This document shows positions 39,659 through 49,577 of a stretch of DNA of 64,000 nt, piece after piece (within the stretch, counting starts at the first letter, position 1; each line of letters starts with the position of its first letter). Source of the DNA: Vibrio gigantis (GTDB taxonomy: Bacteria; Pseudomonadota; Gammaproteobacteria; Enterobacterales; Vibrionaceae). Under the pieces are notes generated by a model. The model was not told where the DNA came from, ran no database searches, and saw only the letters and a list, made by a program, of their open reading frames with translations. The DNA is taken from positions 2,108,001-2,172,000 of the forward strand of contig NZ_AP025492.1 in assembly GCF_024347515.1 (NCBI RefSeq). The letters are read 5' to 3'. Made by a program: the position numbers and the translations under genes.

Positions 39659-41029
39659 ATGACGGCACTTGTTACTACACTGAAACACTGGTTGTTTACC
39701 CGCAACAGCATGATATTAATTGGTAATTTCACGCTATTTGCAGTTTTGCTCAATACCCTGCCATTCGAAACTCAAGTGAATACAGGTTTAAGTATTCTCG
39801 TATTCGTTGCCATTTTATGGTTAACCGAAGCTATTCACGTCAGCATCACCGCTTTGCTCGTTCCCCTATTGGCTGTCTTGTTTGGTGTATTCAACACGCC
39901 CGCAGCGCTGGCTAACTTTTCGAACCCAATCATCTTCCTATTCATGGGTGGCTTCGCATTGGCAGCCGCGCTGAATAAGCAAGAGCTAGATAAAGCGATT
40001 GCTGACAAAGTACTGCTGATAGCAAAAGGTAGAATGTCAGTGGCTGTGTTCATGTTGTTCGGTGTAAGTGCTGGTCTATCCATGTGGATCTCAAACACAG
40101 CCACGACAGCAATGATGCTTCCTCTTGTGCTTGGCATCATGAACAAAGTTGACCAAAGCGAAGACCGTAATACCTACGTGTTCGTACTACTGGGTATCGC
40201 TTACTGTGCATCAATCGGTGGTATCGCTACCTTGGTTGGTAGCCCACCAAACGCAATTGCGGCGGCAGAAGTTGGCCTAAGCTTTACTGAGTGGATGGCG
40301 CTTGGCCTACCTATCTCTATGATCTTACTGCCAATCGCGATGATTATTCTTTACGTGATGACTAAGCCGAAACTTGACCACAAATTCGAGCTAGACCATG
40401 CGCCAGTTGAGTGGACAAACAGCAAGAAAATCACGCTGTCTATCTTCCTTTTAACCGTAACGCTTTGGATCTTTGGTAAGCCAATCAACGCAATGATTGG
40501 TGGCTTCTCTAAATTTGACAGCTTAGTAGCGATTGGTGCGATTGTACTGCTTGGCGCTTCTAGAGCGGTGGAATGGAAAGACGTTGAGAAGACAACAGAC
40601 TGGGGTGTATTAATCCTGTTCGGTGGCGGTATCTGTCTAAGTAACATTCTTAAAGCAACAGGCACCAGCGTTTTCCTAGCACACTCACTAAGTGGCTTCT
40701 TAGAAACTGCAGGCGTTCTGCTAACGATTCTAGCGGTAGTTGCATTCGTAGTATTCCTGACTGAATTCGCAAGTAACACAGCCAGTGCAGCGCTTCTAGT
40801 GCCGGTGTTCGCAACCATCGCTGAAGCACTCGGTATGTCTCCTGTGATCTTATCAGCACTGATTGCGGTTGCTGCATCTTGTGCCTTCATGTTACCAGTA
40901 GCAACACCACCTAACGCAATCGTGTTTGGCTCAGGTCATATCAAGCAGAAAGAGATGATGCGAATTGGTATGGTTTTAAACCTAGTTTGTATCCTAGTGC
41001 TAACACTGTTCGCTTGGATCTTCTGGTAA
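39659..41029 (+). CDS. SLC13/DASS-family anion:sodium symporter
   Basis: 456 residues, about eleven membrane helices. The two SNT signature motifs of the INDY-type dicarboxylate transporters are present: Ser145-Asn-Thr147 ([12 protein letters not shown]) and Ser372-Asn-Thr374 ([12 protein letters not shown]), which bind sodium and the carboxylates. Length and layout match VcINDY. Likely substrate: succinate, malate or citrate-like dicarboxylates, but sulphate or others cannot be excluded. Preceded by GGAG near the ATG. Confidence 0.9.
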   Translation: MTALVTTLKHWLFTRNSMILIGNFTLFAVLLNTLPFETQVNTGLSILVFVAILWLTEAIHVSITALLVPLLAVLFGVFNTPAALANFSNPIIFLFMGGFALAAALNKQELDKAIADKVLLIAKGRMSVAVFMLFGVSAGLSMWISNTATTAMMLPLVLGIMNKVDQSEDRNTYVFVLLGIAYCASIGGIATLVGSPPNAIAAAEVGLSFTEWMALGLPISMILLPIAMIILYVMTKPKLDHKFELDHAPVEWTNSKKITLSIFLLTVTLWIFGKPINAMIGGFSKFDSLVAIGAIVLLGASRAVEWKDVEKTTDWGVLILFGGGICLSNILKATGTSVFLAHSLSGFLETAGVLLTILAVVAFVVFLTEFASNTASAALLVPVFATIAEALGMSPVILSALIAVAASCAFMLPVATPPNAIVFGSGHIKQKEMMRIGMVLNLVCILVLTLFAWIFW

Positions 41030-41111
41030 GAAGTAAATTCTGACAAAGAGAGCTGCATAAAAAATGCGCTAACTAAACTGGCTGCAGTTCCCCCGCTCAG
41101 CCAGTACAAAA

Positions 41112-41165
41112 ATGCCCGATCAGCGTGAAGCTATCATTTACTTGAAGTTATCACTGAGCGGGCAT
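41112..41165 (+). other. Long hairpin after the SLC13 transporter gene
   Basis: Arms ATGCCCG/CGGGCAT extended by TCAGCGTGA against TCACTGA (one mismatch and one bulged C), around a 22-base loop. It precedes a separate strong terminator, so the transcript could carry a hairpin plus terminator as in a small RNA or as a 3' UTR. Confidence 0.4.
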
Positions 41166-41194
41166 CCAAAAAACAAGAAACGCTTTTCCCTTTT

Positions 41195-41217
41195 GGTGGC
41201 CCCGCGCCACCTTTTTT
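41195..41217 (+). terminator. Terminator after the SLC13 transporter
   Basis: GGTGGC/GCCACC stem with CCCGC loop followed by six Ts. Confidence 0.85.
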
Positions 41218-41270
41218 GTTTGGGTATTTGCATTCCTATCAAGTAATCATTCCCGTTTAAGAACGCCCTC

Positions 41271-41621
41271 CTACGCAACACTCGGCACAACACGAGTCCA
41301 ACCGATGAGCAGCATAGATGCGCACAGAACCCACACGACCGTTGCTAACAACAGAGTCGACACTAAGCTGTAGCGATAGCTAAACACATACACAGCGCCT
41401 AGATAGGCAGCGTACGGCACCAAAGAAAACAGGCCAAACAGTGCAGTAGTACGTAGCTCCACCATGTTTTGCTCCGTGCCGACAATGTAGTGAGCAATCA
41501 AAGCAAAAGTAGGAAACAGAGGCACAAGGCCGGAGATGTAAAAGCTCTTACTTTTCGACAACAGCGCAATCAATAAAACAGCCGCCGCACCAAGCAAGCA
41601 TTTAAAGAACAGGGAAATCAT
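41271..41621 (-). CDS. glpM: GlpM-family inner-membrane protein
   Basis: 116 residues with four membrane helices. It matches the GlpM family: LYISGL-like FYISGLVPLFPTFALIAHYIVG and the ELRTTALFG motif. GlpM in Pseudomonas affects alginate production and membrane functions; the molecular role is unknown. ATG 41621 has no strong ribosome site; a TTG start at 41642 is possible. Confidence 0.85.
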   Translation of the reverse strand: MISLFFKCLLGAAAVLLIALLSKSKSFYISGLVPLFPTFALIAHYIVGTEQNMVELRTTALFGLFSLVPYAAYLGAVYVFSYRYSLVSTLLLATVVWVLCASMLLIGWTRVVPSVA

Positions 41622-41745
41622 TTCAATACATAATCCAAACAAACCAGCAAAAGGCTCTAGAGGGTAAACTCATATCGCGCCCATAAAAACGCCACACGTC
41701 ACATATGCACGTGTGGCTTATTAAGTAATCAAAACAATTTGCAGA

Positions 41746-43041
41746 TTAGTGACTCAAGATCACCTGATTACGTCCTGAATGTTTAGCTTGGTAGAGCGCT
41801 TCATCGGCGCGAGCAATGGTCTCTGTCACTCTCTCTTGCCTCATCTCAGCAACACCGGTACTGCACGTGAGCGGATCACCATGAACCCAAAGGTGCTGGC
41901 TGACTAAAAGTCGAATTTTCTCTGCCTTTCTTTGTGCTTCGCCAAGATCTGTCTCAGGGCAAAAAACAATGAACTCTTCTCCCCCCCATCTCACCAACTT
42001 GTCAGTTGTACTGATTGAGCTGCCTACCACCATGCTGAACTCACGCAAAATATGGTCGCCCATTTGGTGGCCGTACTTATCATTCACGCTCTTGAAGTAA
42101 TCAATATCGAGATACAACATGCTCAGCTTGCCATGTCCTTGCTTCACTTGTTGTGACTGCATTTTTAACCAATCGCGGATCGCGTGTCGGTTTAGTATCC
42201 CTGTTAATTCATCGCGATGGGCCATCTCTGAAAACTCAAAATTCTGTTCTCTCAGTGCCTGATTGACGTTCTTTAAGTGATGATGTCTTTTCTCAGCAAT
42301 CACCATACGTTTACGCGAGTTATGTAGCTCTGAAATTAAGAATACGGTGCCAGTACCTACCCAAATAAACAGCAAGATTAAGAACAAGCTCTCGCCAGTG
42401 ATGTAAGAGCCTTCAAATTCGATACTGCGAATAACAATGCGATGATGCCCAAGTTTTGCGCCCGACGCAGTAGCAAACTCGACCATGTTCACATTCGAAA
42501 ACTCAGGGGCTGAATGCTCTAACGCGATGTCATTATCAGCTAACCACCATGTCATTACTTGCAGGTTTTTGATTGGAATCTCAATCACGCCACCATCAAC
42601 ACCTGGTGAGAACTCCATCCCGTTGTACTTATGTGTGTACTCGTTATCGGGAACGGAATAAGCAGGGTTGTAGTTACGCAGATAGGTTCTCAAACGGCCG
42701 CTAGAGTCAACCTCCGCATGGTAATCAATATTGACTCTAAAGGTATGATACTGAGATAGATCAAGACCTACAGATATGTCTGGGTTGATACGAATCGATA
42801 GCCCACAATAAGGCCACGGATACTCAGATTCTTTGAGCTCACAATCGAGAATGTACTGTCCATTTTCATAAGATAATTGGGACGTGCTGGCTCCCCTGTC
42901 AACTTGATCGCTGGTCGCGATAAATTCATATTTATCAGGCGTAATTGCCGTTATCACACGATTTCCGCTCACACGGTAATACTGCACAATGGCAAGTGTT
43001 GTGATAACTAGAAAGATAACAATCTTATGGATCCACTTCAC
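41746..43041 (-). CDS. Diguanylate cyclase with periplasmic sensor domain
   Basis: 431 residues. Membrane helices at about 5-22 and 217-238 enclose a periplasmic beta-rich domain of about 190 residues, probably carbohydrate-binding-like. A helical linker follows, then GGDEF at 275-431 with the active GGEEF motif (353-357). The usual R-x-x-D inhibitory site five residues upstream is not visible (TTDK there). It likely makes c-di-GMP in response to an extracytoplasmic signal. Minus strand, monocistronic, divergent from the DUF2797 gene. Confidence 0.92.
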   Translation of the reverse strand: MKWIHKIVIFLVITTLAIVQYYRVSGNRVITAITPDKYEFIATSDQVDRGASTSQLSYENGQYILDCELKESEYPWPYCGLSIRINPDISVGLDLSQYHTFRVNIDYHAEVDSSGRLRTYLRNYNPAYSVPDNEYTHKYNGMEFSPGVDGGVIEIPIKNLQVMTWWLADNDIALEHSAPEFSNVNMVEFATASGAKLGHHRIVIRSIEFEGSYITGESLFLILLFIWVGTGTVFLISELHNSRKRMVIAEKRHHHLKNVNQALREQNFEFSEMAHRDELTGILNRHAIRDWLKMQSQQVKQGHGKLSMLYLDIDYFKSVNDKYGHQMGDHILREFSMVVGSSISTTDKLVRWGGEEFIVFCPETDLGEAQRKAEKIRLLVSQHLWVHGDPLTCSTGVAEMRQERVTETIARADEALYQAKHSGRNQVILSH

Positions 43042-43342
43042 GTCTCAGCTTCCGGCTTAAGGTCCCTATAGTTGGGATTTCATGAAAAAAACAAGTTGAG
43101 TGGATTAGTGATATTGATGCCAATAACCCACCAAAAAGCGTTATATCACGCCTGAACAAAATGTCATACTATAATTTCAACTGAGTGTTTACCATCTATT
43201 GTCCATCGCAATAATCGAGCAATATTGCGTATAAAAACAGGCTCTATTTGTTATACTCATCGCAAATCATCGTTAACCGTATTGCCTGTTCATAAGGCGA
43301 GCGAGTGGACGAAATAATAATCAAAATACAACGAGTAATGTC
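43042..43342. other. Divergent intergenic region, nothing recognised
   Basis: About 300 bases between the GGDEF gene and the DUF2797 gene. It must hold both promoters; no strong operator or RNA was found. Confidence 0.5.
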
Positions 43343-44167
43343 ATGTCTTTATTAGCAAAAGGAACACTCAAGAAGATGAGTGCTTCCCTTGATGGTGCGG
43401 TTACTTACCGTTTACCTGTAGGTGAAGAGTTTGTAGAGCTAAACCCTCTGATTGGTAAAACCATCAACCTGACTCACACTGGTAATATTTTTTGCTGCTC
43501 TTGTGGTAAGAAAACGAAGAAAAGCTACTCTCAAGGCCACTGCTTTGTCTGCATGAAAAAGCTGGCAAGTTGCGACATGTGCATCATGAAGCCAGAGACT
43601 TGCCACTACGATGAAGGCACTTGTCGTGAGCCTGAGTGGGGCGAAGCAAACTGCATGGTTGATCACTTCGTTTACCTATCAAACACATCAAGCCTAAAGG
43701 TGGGTATCACTCGTCATACGCAGATCCCGACCCGTTGGATTGACCAAGGCGCAACACAAGGCCTACCAATCCTTAAGGTTAAGACTCGCCAAATCTCTGG
43801 CCTGATCGAAGTTGAACTAGCAAAACACATCGCCGATAAAACGAATTGGCGCACGCTGTTAAAAGGCGATGGCGACGACATGGAACTCGTAGAGAAAGCA
43901 AAAGAGCTGCTTCCACTGGTTGAGGACAAAATCCAAGAGATCAAAGCGAAGTTTGGTGACGATGCTATCGAAGTATTGAGTGAGAACATCACTTCACTAA
44001 GCTACCCAGTAGAGCAGCACCCAGTGAAGATTGTGTCGCACAATTTTGATAAGAACCCTGAAGTATCAGGCGTACTTCAAGGTATTAAAGGCCAATATCT
44101 AATCTTAGATACGGGCGTGATTAACATCCGTAAGTTTGGTTCTTACGAAGTTGAGGTTTCTGCTTAG
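43343..44167 (+). CDS. DUF2797 protein with zinc-ribbon cysteines
   Basis: 274 residues. A cluster of CxxC pairs (CCSCGKK, CFVCMKK, CDMCIMK, CHYDEGTC) lies at about residues 49-95, a likely zinc-binding element, followed by a mixed alpha/beta domain with the GVKVGITRHTQIPTRW motif (here LKVGITRHTQIPTRWIDQGA), seen in GIY-YIG nucleases. The DUF2797 family may be such a nuclease relative; function unknown. Confidence 0.85.
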   Translation: MSLLAKGTLKKMSASLDGAVTYRLPVGEEFVELNPLIGKTINLTHTGNIFCCSCGKKTKKSYSQGHCFVCMKKLASCDMCIMKPETCHYDEGTCREPEWGEANCMVDHFVYLSNTSSLKVGITRHTQIPTRWIDQGATQGLPILKVKTRQISGLIEVELAKHIADKTNWRTLLKGDGDDMELVEKAKELLPLVEDKIQEIKAKFGDDAIEVLSENITSLSYPVEQHPVKIVSHNFDKNPEVSGVLQGIKGQYLILDTGVINIRKFGSYEVEVSA

Positions 44168-44202
44168 CCAACAGAACACCATCACAATTAATACTGAGAT
44201 AC

Positions 44203-44238
44203 AAAAATGCCCTGAGGCTTCTGCTTCAGGGCATTTTT
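44203..44238. terminator. Bidirectional terminator between DUF2797 and a GGDEF gene
   Basis: 13-bp stem AAAAATGCCCTGA/TCAGGGCATTTTT with a 10-base loop. It is flanked by A and T runs and serves both convergent genes. Confidence 0.95.
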
Positions 44239-44277
44239 GATTTCATATAAGACTATCAGCGTTAATAAAGTGGGATA

Positions 44278-45528
44278 CTAGAGCACAACCATATCTCCAT
44301 CTACGCAGTTTTTACCATTTGCTTTAGCTCGATAGAGTGATTGATCGGTTAGATTAACCAAGGCATCAATCGTCACGCCGCCTTCACATGCTCTACTATC
44401 ACTTATTCCGATACTGACACTCACATTAAACCGAACTCGCTCGTCAATTCTGAACTCGACTTGATTGAACTGTTGGCGGATTTGTTCAGAAACATCATGC
44501 ACAGCTTCAAGAGACGAATCTGGGATAAATATAATAAACTCTTCACCACCCCAGCGGCCTGCCACCCCGCCAACTTTCTCTGCATTGCGCTTGGTAATAT
44601 TCGCCAAGGCACAAATCACCTCATCGCCGACCATGTGACCGTAAGTATCATTAATAGATTTAAAATCATCGATATCAAGCAGCATACACACAAGATGACT
44701 CTCAGAGGCCATGTGCTCTCTAAACCACTCATAAATGGCTCTGCGATTTAGCAAATCCGTCATCTCATCGTAATGCGCTTGATGAACGAGCTGCTTTTCC
44801 AACATGACCTTTTGGGTGACATCTTCAAGCACAACCTGTACGGCTGGCTGACCTTCCCAAATAATCGCATTGTCATAGATATTAAAGAAGCGATGGACGC
44901 CGTCTAAACCGATATTCTCAACCACATTACTGGTGCCTGAAGGTTCACCCGATATCACGGCTTGATAACGTTGATAGATGTTTTCTACGTTTTGTTTTGG
45001 CACCAAATCAAGAATAGAATCGAGTTGTAATACCTGTTCTATCGACTTACCACCTTGCAGGTTCACCCAAGATTGATTCACCATTAAAGGTTTGAAATCT
45101 CGGTGCACCAATATCCCCTGCCCTGATTTCATAATCATGTCTTGATACATCTGATCTTGTTTACGCATCATACTCTGCAATTGAATAGCAGGACTCAGAT
45201 CGATCACAGTCACTTGTAATGCAGGCCTACCTTGCCACTCAGTTACATGGTCAATTGAAAACACAGTGAACTCTCTGCCAGCACGATCAACATTGGTATA
45301 GGTGTGCACTTGGGGATCGCATTGACCACTGATCGTTTCAAGGTAATTTTGGTAAGCGAGAACGTGAAACTCTTCAGGTATGAGATCGAGAAAGCTATCT
45401 ATATTGGAAAGTAGTTCTTCTGGTGATTGATATCCATAAATACGAGCATAATTAGCATCAACACTAACTACATTCATATCTTGAATAGTTATTACACCGT
45501 ACGTGGATTCGAAATTTATTGAAGACAT
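44278..45528 (-). CDS. PAS-PAS-GGDEF diguanylate cyclase
   Basis: 416 residues, cytosolic. Two PAS domains (YGVITIQDMNVVSVDANYARIYGY at 10-33, second PAS at about 130-240) are followed by GGDEF at about 250-416 with the active GGEEF motif (327-331). No R-x-x-D inhibitory site is seen upstream of it. PAS1 resembles the heme or flavin-binding type, but I cannot tell which ligand. ATG 45528 with GGAG upstream is preferred to 45534. Confidence 0.93.
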   Translation of the reverse strand: MSSINFESTYGVITIQDMNVVSVDANYARIYGYQSPEELLSNIDSFLDLIPEEFHVLAYQNYLETISGQCDPQVHTYTNVDRAGREFTVFSIDHVTEWQGRPALQVTVIDLSPAIQLQSMMRKQDQMYQDMIMKSGQGILVHRDFKPLMVNQSWVNLQGGKSIEQVLQLDSILDLVPKQNVENIYQRYQAVISGEPSGTSNVVENIGLDGVHRFFNIYDNAIIWEGQPAVQVVLEDVTQKVMLEKQLVHQAHYDEMTDLLNRRAIYEWFREHMASESHLVCMLLDIDDFKSINDTYGHMVGDEVICALANITKRNAEKVGGVAGRWGGEEFIIFIPDSSLEAVHDVSEQIRQQFNQVEFRIDERVRFNVSVSIGISDSRACEGGVTIDALVNLTDQSLYRAKANGKNCVDGDMVVL

Positions 45529-45830
45529 TGCCAACTCCGCACTCTAGCTACACTTCATCACTGGAGCATAAGAACACATCCTGCCAACGCTTCCACATAA
45601 TCTATTGTGCGCTAGGGACATTAATATAATATCTAGTATATCGTACTGCTGATAGCTTCTCTACAATTCAATCGCTAACACGAGTCACCAAAAGTAGACA
45701 AGCATCTCAATCTGATTACGCGCGCCAAAAAACAAAAAAAGATAACGTATATCTATGTAACCATTACCTTTTCTGCTTTCGGCTTAAAACTAAGTTACTG
45801 AGCTAGTATTCACCGCCTAAAACTTGTTCG
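45529..45830. other. Intergenic region before the LysR gene end
   Basis: About 300 bases, AT-rich, holding the promoter of the PAS-GGDEF gene and the 3' region of the LysR gene. I see no terminator hairpin with a T-tract and no other feature. Confidence 0.4.
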
Positions 45831-46715
45831 CTATTCATTCCAATCCGAAAAATAGGAGATTAAGAAGTCGATCGCCAGTCGCGCTCTCTGGGGTAAAAAA
45901 CGACGGTTTTGATATACGACCCAACTGCTGGTGCCTGATCCCCAATACTCTTCTAATACTGGGAGCAATTTTCCATTGGCAAGACCGCCATTGAAGCTGC
46001 TTTTTGGAAGGTAAACAATGCCAAGCCCTTCTTCACAAGCTTTCAGTACCGCGCTTGAATTATTACTTCTCCAACGTCCATGTACTCTTACGGCATTCAA
46101 CGGTTTTCCATTTTCTTCAAACAACCATTGATCACTATTGGCAATAATACAGCTGTGTTGTTTTAACTGTTCTGGATGAGTGGGTGTGCCATATTGATCG
46201 ATATACCCTTTGCTCGCCGCCGCTGCCATAGGACGATCAACCAACTTTCTTGCCACCAGCCCAGAGTCATCCAACCGACCGTAACGAATCGCGAAGTCGA
46301 TACCGTCTTCAATAAAGTTCACCATCTTGGTATTGAAGTTCATTTCAATGGTCAGATCGGGATGATCTTTGGCAAACGCCATCAGCGCCGCCGCAACATG
46401 GTTCTCTGCAAAAGCGCCCGCTGCACTGACACGCAATGTACCGCTCAGCTGAGTTTGCTGAGACGTAACTTGCTCATTCGCTTGTTGCAGACCAATCACT
46501 AAATCTTTGCACTGTTGGTAGTACGTATGCCCAGACTCAGTCAAACTCACCATACGTGTTGAACGGGCAAGCAGAGCCACACCGACTCTCTCTTCTAACC
46601 TTGAAACTTGTCGACTCACATGGCTGGTACTGCAACCTAACTGCTTGGCGGCTGCAGAAAAACCGTGGCATTCGGCAACCGCAACGAATTCATTAATCCC
46701 TTCAAAGCTATCCAT
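45831..46715 (-). CDS. LysR-family regulator
   Basis: 294 residues: N-terminal winged helix (FVAVAECHGFSAAAKQLGCSTSHVSRQVSRLEERVG), then the substrate-binding domain of the CrgA/AaeR type. It is divergent from a DJ-1/PfpI gene 185 bases away, the usual pattern of a LysR activator or repressor and its target, and the shared promoter should contain its site. Confidence 0.95.
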   Translation of the reverse strand: MDSFEGINEFVAVAECHGFSAAAKQLGCSTSHVSRQVSRLEERVGVALLARSTRMVSLTESGHTYYQQCKDLVIGLQQANEQVTSQQTQLSGTLRVSAAGAFAENHVAAALMAFAKDHPDLTIEMNFNTKMVNFIEDGIDFAIRYGRLDDSGLVARKLVDRPMAAAASKGYIDQYGTPTHPEQLKQHSCIIANSDQWLFEENGKPLNAVRVHGRWRSNNSSAVLKACEEGLGIVYLPKSSFNGGLANGKLLPVLEEYWGSGTSSWVVYQNRRFLPQRARLAIDFLISYFSDWNE

Positions 46716-46900
46716 ACTTAACTACTCGCATTTTATCTTTGCTATATAGCAACAATGTTTTGCCTTTTAAGCATATTATCACCTAAATGATTTGGAACTA
46801 GTATTAGATGTAACGCGACGGTGATAGCTAAGTAGCAACTCAGTACTTAGCGCAAGCGTCAGCATATTAATAAAAAAACAGCAGCTCAAAGGGATGAATC

Positions 46901-47572
46901 ATGAAGAAAATACTAATTCCAGTAACTAACCACGCAACACTTGGCGATACCGACCAAGCTAACGGCACTTACGCTCCTGAACTTACCCACGCTCTTAAAG
47001 AGATCATGGCTGCTGGATTCGAATACGACATCGCTTCTATCAATGGTGGCAAAGCGCCGCTATACGGTACTGATATTGAAGGAGATACGGTTAATGCTGA
47101 TATCTTGGCGAATGATGAGTTCCAAAACCGCATTAACAACACAATTCCAGTAAGCCAAATCAATGCAGAAAGCTATGATGCGATCTTCTATCCTGGTGGA
47201 TTTGGCCTGCTTTCAGACTTAGCAACTAATGAACAGTTCGCTAGCATCGCAGCGAAGCATTATGAAGAGGGTGGTATTGTCGCAGCGGTATGTCACGGCC
47301 CAGCCGCCCTGCTACCTATCGTACTGAGCAACGGCGAAACACTTCTGAGCTCTAAATCGGTAACTGGCTTTACACGTGAAGAAGAAATCGACTTTGGCAC
47401 CATCAACGACATTCCATTCCTACTGGAAGAGTCGCTAGCTCGTGGCGCAGCGCGTTTCAATAAAGTTCAACCTTGGCAAGAGCTTGTGATTGTTGATGAA
47501 CGAGTAATTACAGGTCAAAACCCGACAAGTGCACACGCTGTGGGTGTCGCAATTGTTGAGCATCTTTCTTAA
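46901..47572 (+). CDS. DJ-1/PfpI family glutamine amidotransferase-like protein
   Basis: 223 residues, cytosolic. The nucleophile elbow AVCHGPAALLP holds Cys131, with the GGFG loop (PGGFGLLSD) upstream. It matches Hsp31-like/class I glutamine-amidotransferase-fold proteins (YhbO/HchA relatives) used for glyoxal defence or chaperone function. The divergent LysR gene suggests it is induced by stress, possibly by reactive aldehydes. Confidence 0.9.
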   Translation: MKKILIPVTNHATLGDTDQANGTYAPELTHALKEIMAAGFEYDIASINGGKAPLYGTDIEGDTVNADILANDEFQNRINNTIPVSQINAESYDAIFYPGGFGLLSDLATNEQFASIAAKHYEEGGIVAAVCHGPAALLPIVLSNGETLLSSKSVTGFTREEEIDFGTINDIPFLLEESLARGAARFNKVQPWQELVIVDERVITGQNPTSAHAVGVAIVEHLS

Positions 47573-47633
47573 TCGAGCAATAGCTTGATAGCTTGACCGA
47601 CTCACCAGCACGAGCTCCTTAAGCAAGGTCAAA

Positions 47634-47682
47634 AAAAGAGCATACTTCCTACTCAATATTCATGAGAGAAGTACGCTCTTTT
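47634..47682. terminator. Bidirectional terminator between the DJ-1 gene and the PLP-enzyme gene
   Basis: Long hairpin of AAAAGAGC-A-TACTTC against GAAGTA-C-GCTCTTTT with one mismatch and a loop of about 20 bases; A and T runs on both sides. Confidence 0.8.
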
Positions 47683-47701
47683 CTAATTCTGTTACCCGCA
47701 T

Positions 47702-48937
47702 TTAGTTATTTCTAACTATGCCCTCGAGTACATTGAACAGTAGGTCAATCTCTTCAATCGAGTTGTAATGCATACAACCAATACGCACTACGCCCTGCTC
47801 TTCAATACCCAATTGCTTCACTAAACCTAATGCGTAGAAGTGTCCGTTCCACACACAGATATTATGCTCGCCCAGTTTCTTAGCGATGAACTCTGGAGAG
47901 TGATTGTCAAAAGTGATGGCGAATGTAGGCGTTCTCAGGTTCGAATCAAATTCCGTCTTACCATAGAGTTTTGCCCCTTCCAGATCACCTAAGCGTTTTA
48001 GGAAGTACTCGCTCAACTGGCTTTCATGCTTATTATAAAGCGCGTAGCTTTGCTCTAAGCGAGAACGTAATGAGTCGGTTGGTTCACCAAACTGCGCCAA
48101 GTAATCCACCGCAGCAATCACACCCGCTAGGCCTTCAAAGCTCTGCGTTCCTGTTTCAAAACGTCCTGGGCCGATATTAGTTGCAGGTTCAACCTTGTAT
48201 GGCTTTAGCGTATGCAGCCATTGAGGCGCCACGTAAGCAATACCAACGTGAGGGCCAAAAAACTTGTAAGCCGAACACGCTAAGAAGTCACAGTTCAACT
48301 GCTGAACATCAATCAAATGGTGTGGCGCATAGTGAACGGCATCAACATACACCTGAGCGCCATGTTGGTGTGCAAGCTCGATAACTTTCGACATATCAAC
48401 AATAGAGCCAGTGGTGTTTGACGCAAAGGTCACGGCAACCAGTTTAGTTTTCTCGTTCAGCAATGACTCAAAATGTGCCATGTCCAGGCTGCAATCTGAC
48501 TCGTCTACACGAACTTGGCGGACAATCGCGCCTTTGTCGTCTGCCGCTTGCTGCCAGCTCGATACATTCGAGTAGTGGTCTAGCGCGGTAACAATCACTT
48601 CGTCGCCAGCTTGCCAATCACGGCTGATCGCTCGGCTAAGTTGGAAGGTCAGTGAAGTCATGTTAGCACCGAACACAACATTGCCCGAAGACTCGGCATT
48701 CAGTAACGCTTGTGCCGCTTCTCTCGCTTGCTGCATTAAACCTGTCGTCTTCTGGCTAGAAAAATAGTGACCGCCCAAGTTGGAATTAAAGTGCCCGAGG
48801 TATTCCGTCATAGACGCTAATACATTCTCAGGCACCTGAGAACCACCCGGCCCATCAAAAAAGGTAACGGGCTTGCCGTTATGGTATTGGCCTAACGCGC
48901 TGAACTGCTGGCGTACATCATTAAGAGTGAAGGACAT
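47702..48937 (-). CDS. Class V PLP enzyme, VC1184-type cysteine-desulfurase-like protein
   Basis: 411 residues. The PLP lysine sits in ACSAYKFFGPHVG, and the class V fold is complete. The catalytic cysteine expected in SufS/IscS (RTGHHC) is absent: that segment reads VWNGHFYALG. The family VC1184 subfamily was named desulfurase-like without proof of that activity. ATG 48937 with AAGGA upstream overlaps the upstream dioxygenase stop by 17 bases, so the two genes are one operon. The reaction is unknown. Confidence 0.85.
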   Translation of the reverse strand: MSFTLNDVRQQFSALGQYHNGKPVTFFDGPGGSQVPENVLASMTEYLGHFNSNLGGHYFSSQKTTGLMQQAREAAQALLNAESSGNVVFGANMTSLTFQLSRAISRDWQAGDEVIVTALDHYSNVSSWQQAADDKGAIVRQVRVDESDCSLDMAHFESLLNEKTKLVAVTFASNTTGSIVDMSKVIELAHQHGAQVYVDAVHYAPHHLIDVQQLNCDFLACSAYKFFGPHVGIAYVAPQWLHTLKPYKVEPATNIGPGRFETGTQSFEGLAGVIAAVDYLAQFGEPTDSLRSRLEQSYALYNKHESQLSEYFLKRLGDLEGAKLYGKTEFDSNLRTPTFAITFDNHSPEFIAKKLGEHNICVWNGHFYALGLVKQLGIEEQGVVRIGCMHYNSIEEIDLLFNVLEGIVRNN

Positions 48938-49577
48938 TGCGCGCATCCTTAGCCGTTAGAACAAACACATCCATGTAACCCATCTCATCGTGGTCTATGG
49001 TGCGAATTGGCTGTGCGTTATGCCATAGCTTACTGTCTGCAAGCATTGCGACTTCACCGTCCTCAAGCACTTTTCTAAAGAATGGGGCTTCATGGCTATC
49101 TTGATAAAGCATCACTTCACCACCGACGATATTGTGGCGAGTAACACCAATGATCGCGATATGGTCAAAACCGTCTTGGTGCACACCTTCTGGCGCGACC
49201 TGTGTCTCTTCATAAATGGCAGCAATACGAATTTGGTGGATTTCGATTTCTTGTCCGTCTTCAAGCCCGTTGGTTTCAATAAACAGCTCACACATCTCTT
49301 GCATGCCTTCACTGCTTAGAATCTTCGCTTCAATCGGTTCGAACTGACGAACAACGTCACCTTGAAAGTGATTAATGTCTTCAGACTGAACAAAGTTATG
49401 TTTGTCTAGCTCAACGACTTGTCCATTACTGAATTCAACCACTGAGTACCTTCTCAATCGGAACTGACCATCCGCATGCTCTGTGCTTGGTAGCTTAGAG
49501 AATGATGGTGACAACTCCTTAACTGCGTGGTTACTGAGGTGGGTAATATGTAGGGTATTTTCGTGAGCGTGTAACAT
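48921..49577 (-). CDS. 2OG-Fe(II) dioxygenase of the amino-acid hydroxylase (IDO) type
   Basis: 218 residues. The iron ligands are His and Asp in APEGVHQDGFDHIAI and a His in LWHNAQPI, within a double-stranded beta-helix fold (2OG-Fe_Oxy_2 family, formerly DUF2257). The IDO branch hydroxylates free amino acids such as isoleucine. It is the first gene of an operon with the PLP enzyme. The ATGs at 49580 and 49577 both follow AAGGAGT; 49577 has the better spacing. The substrate is unknown. Confidence 0.85.
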   Translation of the reverse strand: MLHAHENTLHITHLSNHAVKELSPSFSKLPSTEHADGQFRLRRYSVVEFSNGQVVELDKHNFVQSEDINHFQGDVVRQFEPIEAKILSSEGMQEMCELFIETNGLEDGQEIEIHQIRIAAIYEETQVAPEGVHQDGFDHIAIIGVTRHNIVGGEVMLYQDSHEAPFFRKVLEDGEVAMLADSKLWHNAQPIRTIDHDEMGYMDVFVLTAKDARNVLHS

